From Bordetella sp. (GTDB taxonomy: Bacteria; Pseudomonadota; Gammaproteobacteria; Burkholderiales; Burkholderiaceae_B), in assembly GCA_027450125.1 (NCBI GenBank), contig DAIDKG010000403.1, positions 1 through 5,005 of the forward strand: DNA of 5,005 nt, in the 5' to 3' direction. This document shows positions 1-4,619 of this stretch, one piece after another (position 1 is the stretch's first letter; each line of letters begins with the position of its first letter). The notes beneath the pieces were generated by a model. It had not been told where the DNA came from. It ran no database searches and worked only from the letters and a program-made list of their open reading frames with translations. A program made the translations under genes and the position numbers.

Positions 1-521
1 GCATCCGCCCCGACCTCACCACGCTGGCCAAGATCATCGGCGGCGGCATGCCGGTGGGCGCCTTCGGCGGCCGCGCCGACCTGATGGCGCACATCGCGCC
101 GCTGGGCGGCGTCTACCAGGCCGGCACGCTGTCGGGCAACCCGGTGGCCGTGGCCGCCGGACTGGCGACACTGCGCCTGATCGGCCAGCCGGGGTTTTAC
201 GAAGACCTGGCCGCGCGCACGGCCCGCCTGGCCGAAGGCCTGCAGGCGCGCGCGCGCGCGGCCGGCCTGCCTTTCTCGGCGCAGTCCGTCGGGGGCATGT
301 TCGGCCTGTACTTCAGCGCCCGGGTGCCCGAGACGTACGAGGCGGTATCGACTTGCGACGCCGCCATGTTCAAGCGCTTCTTCCACGCCATGCTCGATCG
401 CGGCGTACATTTCGCGCCGTCGGCTTTCGAGGCCGGTTTCGTGTCGGCGGCACACGACGACGCGGTCCTGCAGGCGACATTCGAGGCGGCGCAACAGGCG
501 TTCGCCGAACTGGCCGGCTGA
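1..521 (+). CDS. hemL: Glutamate-1-semialdehyde 2,1-aminomutase, C-terminal part (5' end outside window)
   Basis: HemL is a PLP-dependent cytoplasmic enzyme that isomerises glutamate-1-semialdehyde to 5-aminolevulinate, the C5-route precursor of haem and other tetrapyrroles. The reading frame is open from base 3 and ends at TGA 519-521, giving 172 visible residues. A typical HemL is about 430 aa, so roughly the first 255 are missing. The tract [17 protein letters not shown] is the family's PLP site; its Lys (codon 30-32) is the expected Schiff-base lysine. It is followed by the conserved [13 protein letters not shown] segment (codons near 108-143) and the usual small C-terminal domain. The [10 protein letters not shown] segment near the end is also typical of HemL rather than of other class III aminotransferases. 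No frameshift is seen. The next intact gene lies about 500 bases downstream, past a terminator, so hemL is not in an operon with the DUF342 genes. Confidence 0.95.
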   Translation, partial: IRPDLTTLAKIIGGGMPVGAFGGRADLMAHIAPLGGVYQAGTLSGNPVAVAAGLATLRLIGQPGFYEDLAARTARLAEGLQARARAAGLPFSAQSVGGMFGLYFSARVPETYEAVSTCDAAMFKRFFHAMLDRGVHFAPSAFEAGFVSAAHDDAVLQATFEAAQQAFAELAG

Positions 522-552
522 TTCCTGCGTACGCGCATTCGCCGCCCTGCGC

Positions 553-780
553 ATGAGTCTGTGGCGCCGTACTGGGCGGCGCGTGCGCGCCATCGCGCAG
601 ATCCATTTCAGCGGCGGCAACGACACCACGGTGCCGCCCGAGGCCGCACATCGCTTTGCGGGCCGCGCGGGGCCTGCGTGCGCACGGATCGTGATCGTGT
701 CGGGCATGGCGCACGACGGCGACTGGGCGCGCGCATGGCCCACGCTGCTTGCGATCGAACCCGCTTGCCGATCCAGGTAA
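553..780 (+). pseudogene. Probable remnant of an alpha/beta-hydrolase (C-terminal fragment)
   Basis: This is a 75-codon open frame whose residues 12-67 resemble the C-terminal end of an alpha/beta hydrolase. IHFSGGNDTTVPP fits the strand-loop carrying the acid residue (Asp24), and VSGMAHDGDW fits the loop carrying the catalytic His (His54). The nucleophile elbow (G-x-S-x-G) and oxyanion region are absent, and a functional hydrolase of this type would be over 200 aa. There is no Shine-Dalgarno before the ATG at 553, and the N-terminal 11 residues (Arg-rich) do not look like hydrolase sequence, so the ATG is probably fortuitous and the deletion junction lies near 522-590. The likely explanation is decay of a gene that once followed hemL. 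A chance open frame in GC-rich DNA is the main alternative. The assignment is by motif recognition only. Confidence 0.5.
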
Positions 781-848
781 ACCCGGATTCATCTCACGTT
801 GCCATATGGCTTGCCCGTAGCGCCGGCGACAAAATCCCGGCCTTGACC

Positions 849-877
849 GGACCGCCGTCGCGGTCCTTGTTTTTTTT
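849..877 (+). terminator. Rho-independent terminator
   Basis: A perfect 7-bp GC-rich stem (GGACCGC 849-855 with GCGGTCC 860-866, loop CGTC 856-859) is followed directly by TTG and eight T (867-877). This is a textbook intrinsic terminator on the plus strand. It would end transcription coming from hemL and the hydrolase remnant, isolating the downstream DUF342 genes. The end of its T-tract forms the first two bases of a TTGACA box at 876-881. Confidence 0.85.
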
Positions 878-885
878 GACATTTG
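876..885 (+). promoter_or_regulatory. TTGACATTTG element upstream of first DUF342 gene (candidate -35)
   Basis: A perfect sigma70 -35 hexamer (TTGACA 876-881) lies 143 nt before the start of the first DUF342 gene, just after the terminator T-tract. The same 10-mer recurs before the second paralogue at 2584-2593, again after a T-rich tract, which argues that it is a retained element. No good -10 is found 16-18 nt downstream (AAGCAA-like sequence). TTTAAT at 924-929 resembles a -10 but has no -35 at the right distance. A promoter role is therefore an inference. Confidence 0.35.
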
Positions 886-969
886 TGCCTGCAAGGAAAA
901 GCAAAGCCCTCGCGGAACGGTGCTTTAATCGGACGGCCGCACCAAGGCGCCGCAGCATCAAACTAGAAA

Positions 970-997
970 CTGGCGCAGCCGCACCCACTCGCGCCAG
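970..997 (+). promoter_or_regulatory. Leader hairpin upstream of first DUF342 gene
   Basis: A perfect 7-bp inverted repeat, CTGGCGC (970-976) and GCGCCAG (991-997), has a 14-nt loop. It ends 10 nt before the Shine-Dalgarno (1008-1014). No T-tract follows, so it is not a terminator. A similar GC-rich hairpin occupies the same place before the second paralogue (2672-2694). A role in mRNA stability or translation is possible but not shown. Confidence 0.35.
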
Positions 998-1007
998 CAG
1001 CCTGCCC

Positions 1008-1014
1008 AAGGAGG
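1008..1014 (+). promoter_or_regulatory. Ribosome binding site of first DUF342 gene
   Basis: AAGGAGG is a near-perfect anti-16S match with 4 nt to the ATG at 1019. It fixes the start upstream of the D-x-P-x repeats, so the repeats belong to the protein. Confidence 0.8.
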
Positions 1015-1018
1015 ACAC

Positions 1019-2530
1019 ATGCCTGCAGACCTGCCTATGGATCTGCCCGAAGACCTGCTTATGGATCTGCCCGATGGCCTGCCCGCAGACACGCCATCGG
1101 ACGCGCCGCTCGATGGCCGCTTCCATCTGTATGTCGATAACGACCACATGTCAGCGTCGATATCCATCGAACCTCCCCTGAACGGCGGCGCAGCGGTTGT
1201 CGAAGAGCAGATCCGGGCTGAAATGACCGCACGCGGCGTGGTGGCCGGCATCCTGGACGATGTGCTGAGCCAGACCGTGGCGCTGGGGATCGGTTCCTAT
1301 GTCTGCATCGCCAAAGGCCTGGAACCCACGCCCGGCCACCCGGCCGTCTTCACCAATCTGATCGAGTCCCCGCTCGATCAAGTCGCCCAGGCAGAGGACG
1401 ACGAAGACGAGGACACCTACGCCCGCATCGACTATCGCGACCTGGGCAACCTCATATTGGTCACGCCCGGCATCCCGCTCATGCGCCGCACGCCGCCCGT
1501 ACCCAGCATTCCCGGCTTCGACGTGACGGGCAAGGTCATCGAACTGGCGCCGATGCCGGATCAGGCTTTCGCCGACCACCTGGCCGGCGTGGAGGTCTCG
1601 CCGGACGATCCGAACCTGCTGGTCGCGGCCATCTCGGGCGCTCCCAAGGTCATGGAACGCGGCGTCTCGGTGTTCGCCCTGGTCGAAGTCGACTCGGTAA
1701 ATCTCGACACGGGCAACATCGATTTCGACGGCTCGCTGAAGGTCAGGGGCGACATTGTCGCGGGCATGCGTGTCCACGTGACGGGCGATGTCGCCGTCGC
1801 CGGCACCATCGAGGCCGCCGACGTCCATGCGGGCGGCGACATCACGGTCAACGGCGGCATCGTCGGCATGGCCGATGCCGTCGCCACCGACGGTCAGACG
1901 CAGTCGCGCGCGGCTCACCTGGTCTGCGGCGGCTCGGTCAAGGCGCGCTTCATCTCCCATGCCCGGATCGACGCGCGCAAAATCGTGGCGGTCGAGCGGG
2001 AGATCCGCCAGAGCCTGGTCGATGCCGGCGACTGCGTGGTGGTCGGCCCGCCGGGCTCGCAAAAAGGCGCCATCGTCGGCGGACGCGTACGCGCCACGAT
2101 GTCGGTGCAATCGGGCGTGCTGGGCTCGATGTCGGCCGTGCGCACCGAAGTGCAGGTAGGCCTGGATCCGAGAACCGACGCAAAGGCCCAGACACTGCAA
2201 CGCAAGCGCAAGGAACTGAACGAGCAGCAGGCCAAGCTGGAGAAGCTGATTTTGTTCCTGCAGGCCAATCCGCAAAAAGACGTCAACAACATCGGGACGC
2301 GGGCGCGCGAGACGCTCAAGCAGACGCTGGCCGACATGCACGCGCTCACCGCGCAGGAAGAGGAACTGATCCGGGCCCTGGTGCCTCGGGCCGACGCCTA
2401 TGTCGCCGTGAAAAAGCGCATCTACAGCGGCGTCAATGCGCGCATAGGCCACAAGGCGCGCGAATTCCGGGAGGACTATCCTGGCGGCAAGATCAGGCAG
2501 GGGACCAACGGAGAGATCGGGGTGCACTGA
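1019..2530 (+). CDS. FapA-like DUF342 protein, copy 1, with N-terminal tetrapeptide repeat
   Basis: This 503-aa, probably cytoplasmic protein has no signal peptide or membrane segment. By family knowledge it is a FapA/DUF342 protein. Domains in order: residues 4-31, acidic Pro-rich D-x-P-x repeats; about 35-120, N-terminal alpha/beta domain; 125-132, acidic linker; about 135-180, the family signature (RIDYRDLGNLILVTPG, then PGFDVTGKV); about 225-385, a Gly/Val-rich region of short repeating strands (GNIDFDGSLKVRGDI, AGGDITVNGGIVG) expected to form a right-handed beta-helix; about 388-455, a charged heptad-like coiled coil; 460-503, a C-terminal segment containing GHKAREFREDYPGGK. A Vibrio family member (FapA) links EIIA-Glc to polar flagellum assembly; the role here is unknown and no flagellar gene is nearby. 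The start is set by AAGGAGG at 1008-1014. A paralogue follows 179 nt downstream. Confidence 0.9.
   Translation: MPADLPMDLPEDLLMDLPDGLPADTPSDAPLDGRFHLYVDNDHMSASISIEPPLNGGAAVVEEQIRAEMTARGVVAGILDDVLSQTVALGIGSYVCIAKGLEPTPGHPAVFTNLIESPLDQVAQAEDDEDEDTYARIDYRDLGNLILVTPGIPLMRRTPPVPSIPGFDVTGKVIELAPMPDQAFADHLAGVEVSPDDPNLLVAAISGAPKVMERGVSVFALVEVDSVNLDTGNIDFDGSLKVRGDIVAGMRVHVTGDVAVAGTIEAADVHAGGDITVNGGIVGMADAVATDGQTQSRAAHLVCGGSVKARFISHARIDARKIVAVEREIRQSLVDAGDCVVVGPPGSQKGAIVGGRVRATMSVQSGVLGSMSAVRTEVQVGLDPRTDAKAQTLQRKRKELNEQQAKLEKLILFLQANPQKDVNNIGTRARETLKQTLADMHALTAQEEELIRALVPRADAYVAVKKRIYSGVNARIGHKAREFREDYPGGKIRQGTNGEIGVH
1028..1111 (+). repeat. 12-bp (tetrapeptide D-x-P-x) in-frame tandem repeat
   Basis: Seven consecutive 12-bp units encode DLPM, DLPE, DLLM, DLPD, GLPA, DTPS and DAPL. 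Units 1-2 and 3-4 form a near-perfect 24-bp direct repeat (1028-1051 and 1052-1075) differing at two bases. Each unit starts with a Gxx codon (Asp, once Gly), and CCN fills the third codon in six of seven. Later units are more diverged. The repeat is absent from the paralogue at 2710-4176. Confidence 0.85.
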
Positions 2531-2583
2531 TGCCCGGATTGCCGCGCGCAACTGCGCCGCTGCGTTCATCGCCCTTTGTTTTG

Positions 2584-2593
2584 TTGACATTTG
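2584..2593 (+). promoter_or_regulatory. TTGACATTTG element upstream of second DUF342 gene (candidate -35)
   Basis: This is the same 10-mer as at 876-885, preceded by a T/G-rich tract (2575-2583) and 126 nt before the second gene's start. The TTGACA hexamer is perfect, but the best -10-like sequence (AAGAAT 2610-2615) lies 20 nt away, longer than usual. It suggests that the second gene has its own promoter rather than relying only on read-through. Confidence 0.35.
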
Positions 2594-2602
2594 ATCAGGC
2601 TC

Positions 2603-2631
2603 GGGGCGGAAGAATCCGCGTTAACCGCCCC
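2603..2631 (+). promoter_or_regulatory. Overlapping alternative hairpins in the inter-paralogue leader
   Basis: GGGGCGG (2603-2609) pairs perfectly with CCGCCCC (2625-2631). GCGGA (2606-2610) can instead pair with TCCGC (2615-2619) around an AGAA loop. The two foldings share bases 2606-2609 and cannot coexist. No T-tract follows. This could be a regulatory fold, an operator-like palindrome or chance in GC-rich DNA. Confidence 0.25.
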
Positions 2632-2671
2632 TATCCCAATGCTTTGGTTTGGCGGCACAATACCCAAAAGA

Positions 2672-2694
2672 GCCGGCGCCGCCGATGCGCCGGC
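2672..2694 (+). promoter_or_regulatory. Strong leader hairpin upstream of second DUF342 gene
   Basis: A perfect 8-bp GC-only stem, GCCGGCGC (2672-2679) and GCGCCGGC (2687-2694), has a 7-nt loop. It ends 4 nt before the Shine-Dalgarno AAGGAG (2699-2704). The position mirrors the hairpin at 970-997 before the first paralogue. Confidence 0.45.
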
Positions 2695-2698
2695 AGCC

Positions 2699-2704
2699 AA
2701 GGAG
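2699..2704 (+). promoter_or_regulatory. Ribosome binding site deciding the start of the second DUF342 gene
   Basis: AAGGAG with 5 nt to the ATG at 2710 selects this start over an in-frame ATG at 2530 that would add 60 residues. The first residues after 2710 also align with the N-terminal domain of copy 1, while the 60-residue extension does not look like it. Confidence 0.8.
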
Positions 2705-2709
2705 AGCGC

Positions 2710-4176
2710 ATGTCCGCCGTCCCGCCCGTAGATTCCTCCACGGACGACCTGATCGATGGCAGTTTCGAGCTGCACGTCGAGGATGACCGCATGAGCGCCA
2801 CCCTTTTCGTCGAACCGCCGCAGGGCGGCCAGGCCGTCACCGAAGCGCAGGTGCGCGCCGCGCTGGCCGGCCGCGGCATCGTGGCAGGCATCCTGGACGA
2901 GGCCCTGCGCCAGGCCGTCGAGCGCCAGGACGGCCTGAGCACGTGCATCGCCGCCGGGCAGGAACCCATCGCCGGCAAGCCCGCCGTGTTCACCAGCCTG
3001 ATCGAATCTCCCCGGTTGCAGCAAGCCGACGAAAGCGAGGACGCCGAGCAGGACGACGGCACCTATGCCCGCATCGACTATCGCGACATGGGCAGCCTGA
3101 TCCTGGTCAAACCGGGCGCGCCGCTCATGCGCCGCACGCCTGCCGTGCAGGGCACGCCCGGTTTCGACATCAGCGGCAAGGTCCTCGAACCCGCAAAAAT
3201 AGAAGACCCGCCTTTTGCCCTTCCCCTGCCCGGCGCCAAGCCGTCAGAAGAAGACCCCGACCTTCTGGTGGCCGAGATTGCCGGCGCACCCAAGGTCATG
3301 CCGCGCGGCGTATCGGTCGCGTCGCTGGTGGAGATCGAGGCGGTCAACCTGGACAGCGGCAATATCGATTTCGACGGAACGCTGCGGGTCAAGGGCGACA
3401 TTCTGGCCGGCATGCGGGTGCGCGTCACGGGCGATGTCATCGTCTCCGGCACCATCGAGGCCGCCGAGGTCCATGCCGGCGGCAACATCACGGTCAACGG
3501 CGGCATCATCGGCATGACCGAGACCATCTCCACCGACGGCCAGGAGCAATCCCGCGCCGCCCGCCTGGTCAGCGGCGGCATGGTCAAGGCGCGCTTCATC
3601 CTGCACGCCGAGGTCGACGCCGCCAGCACGGTGGCCGCCGAGCGCGAGATACGGCAGAGCCTCGTCGATTCCGGGGAAAGCGTGGTGGTCGGCCCGCCGG
3701 GCGGACAGAACGGCATCATCGTCGGCGGACGCATCCGCGCCATGACATCGGTGCAATCGGGCGTCATCGGATCGGCGGCGGGCGTGCAAACCGATATCCA
3801 GGTAGGCCTGGATCCGCACGTGCACGCCCAGCGCAACGCATTGCAGCAAAAACGCCAGGACCTCACCGATCAGCAGGCCAAGCTGGAAAAGGTGGTGATG
3901 TTCCTGCACGCCAATCCGCAAAAGGACGTGGGCGGCATCGGGGAAAGGGCGCGCAAGACCTACAAGCAGACCTTCACCGACCTGGAAGCCCTGAAGGCCG
4001 AGGAGGCCGAGCTGATTAAGGCCCTGCAGCCCAAGGCCGACGCCTACGTGGCCGTCAGAAAGGTCATCCACAGCGGCGTTCGAGTACGCGTGGGCCACAA
4101 GGCGCGCGAATTCCGCGAAGACTACCCTGGCGGCAAGGTCCGGATAGGCCAGGACGGCGAGATCGCTTTGAGCTGA
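2710..4176 (+). CDS. FapA-like DUF342 protein, copy 2
   Basis: This 488-aa probable cytoplasmic protein is a paralogue of the preceding gene. Residues 120-488 align without a gap to residues 135-503 of copy 1, with 248 of 369 identical by hand count (about 67%). Order: short N-terminus without the D-x-P-x repeats; alpha/beta domain about 18-105; acidic linker 107-117, two residues longer than in copy 1; family signature RIDYRDMGSLILVKPG and PGFDISGKV; Gly/Val-rich presumed beta-helix about 210-370; coiled coil about 373-440; C-terminal segment with GHKAREFREDYPGGK. The poorest-conserved stretch is residues 159-179, between the signature and the beta-helix. The start follows AAGGAG at 2699-2704. 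TGA at 4174-4176 lies 4 nt from the stop of the convergent Rid gene. Function is unknown; a complex or division of labour with copy 1 is plausible through the coiled coils. Confidence 0.9.
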   Translation: MSAVPPVDSSTDDLIDGSFELHVEDDRMSATLFVEPPQGGQAVTEAQVRAALAGRGIVAGILDEALRQAVERQDGLSTCIAAGQEPIAGKPAVFTSLIESPRLQQADESEDAEQDDGTYARIDYRDMGSLILVKPGAPLMRRTPAVQGTPGFDISGKVLEPAKIEDPPFALPLPGAKPSEEDPDLLVAEIAGAPKVMPRGVSVASLVEIEAVNLDSGNIDFDGTLRVKGDILAGMRVRVTGDVIVSGTIEAAEVHAGGNITVNGGIIGMTETISTDGQEQSRAARLVSGGMVKARFILHAEVDAASTVAAEREIRQSLVDSGESVVVGPPGGQNGIIVGGRIRAMTSVQSGVIGSAAGVQTDIQVGLDPHVHAQRNALQQKRQDLTDQQAKLEKVVMFLHANPQKDVGGIGERARKTYKQTFTDLEALKAEEAELIKALQPKADAYVAVRKVIHSGVRVRVGHKAREFREDYPGGKVRIGQDGEIALS

Positions 4177-4180
4177 GGCA

Positions 4181-4591
4181 TCAGCCGCCCGGCGGGATCA
4201 CCGCCGTGACTTCTATCTCGACCTTGGCGCGGTCCTCGACCAGATCGGCCACCTCGACTGCCGTCATGGCCGGAAAGTTGCGCCCCATCACCTCGCGATA
4301 GTGCTTGCCGATGGCCGGATACGAGGCCACATATTCGCGCTTGTCCTTGACATACCAGGTCATGCGCACCATGTGCTGCGGCCCGGCGCCCGCTTCCCGC
4401 AAAACCGCCGCGATGTTCTCCAGCGTCTGGCGCACCTGCCCGGCGAAGTCGTCGGTCTCGAATTGCTGCTGGCCGTTCCAGCCTATCTGGCCGCCCACGA
4501 AGACCAGCCTGGATCCGGCGCTCATCTCGGTCATGACGCCATTGGAGTAGCCCTTGGGAGGCAGCCAATCCGGGGGTTGCAGAATGTTCAT
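4181..4591 (-). CDS. Rid-family (YjgF/YER057c/UK114) protein lacking the canonical Arg
   Basis: This 136-aa protein has the normal length for the Rid family: small cytoplasmic trimers, whose RidA members deaminate reactive enamines/imines. Family features are RLVFVGGQIGWNG (residues 28-40), QVRQTLENIAAVLREAGAG (52-70), MVRMTWYVKD (75-84), FPAMTAVEVADL (106-117) and VEIEVTAV (124-131). In RidA the motif is FPARS, whose Arg (Arg105 in E. coli) binds the substrate carboxylate; here it is Met109, so classical RidA activity is unlikely. Glu125 matches E. coli Glu120. This fits the divergent Rid subfamilies that sit in catabolic operons. The start ATG at 4591-4589 is preceded by AGGA (4602-4599) with a 7-nt spacer; an upstream in-frame start would run into the thioesterase gene. 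It lies 28 nt after the thioesterase stop, probably in one operon. Confidence 0.9.
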   Translation of the reverse strand: MNILQPPDWLPPKGYSNGVMTEMSAGSRLVFVGGQIGWNGQQQFETDDFAGQVRQTLENIAAVLREAGAGPQHMVRMTWYVKDKREYVASYPAIGKHYREVMGRNFPAMTAVEVADLVEDRAKVEIEVTAVIPPGG

Positions 4592-4619
4592 TACTTCGTC
4601 CTGTCTGAGGAAATTGGAT

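Larger units (their letters stand above)
1019..4176 (+). repeat. Tandem gene duplication (two DUF342 paralogues)
   Basis: Bases 1421-2530 and 3067-4176 align with a constant 1646-bp offset and no indel. Identical DNA blocks include 1421-1441/3067-3087 (21 bp), 1800-1821/3446-3467 (22 bp), 1839-1861/3485-3507 (23 bp), 2153-2170/3799-3816 (18 bp) and 2447-2469/4093-4115 (23 bp). The duplication is old enough for protein divergence but keeps a fixed frame from the signature to the stop codon. Confidence 0.85.

Noticed and set aside
902..929. Possible sigma28 (FliA) promoter: CAAAG, 15 nt, GCTTTAAT
   Set aside because: The -35-like part fits and the spacing is right, but the -10 matches GCCGATAA at only about three of eight bases. 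In the second leader, GCCGAT (2681-2686) lies only 10 nt from an AAAAG, which is the wrong spacing.
561..1181. Open frame of 206 codons running across the terminator and leader into the first DUF342 gene
   Set aside because: It crosses an intrinsic terminator, has no ribosome binding site, is Arg/Ser/Thr-rich without domain features, and overlaps the real gene in another frame.
2546..2583. Possible terminator between the two DUF342 genes (GCGC hairpin plus T-rich tract)
   Set aside because: The stem is only 4 bp (GCGC-AACT-GCGC, 2546-2557) and lies 17 nt before the interrupted T-tract, so it is not a plausible intrinsic terminator.
1151..2590. Long open frame (479 codons) on the minus strand antisense to the first DUF342 gene
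   Set aside because: It mirrors the plus-strand gene's codon bias in GC-rich DNA, has low-complexity Asp/His/Arg/Ala/Leu-rich sequence with no recognisable domain, and a similar shadow occurs antisense to the paralogue (3244-4098).
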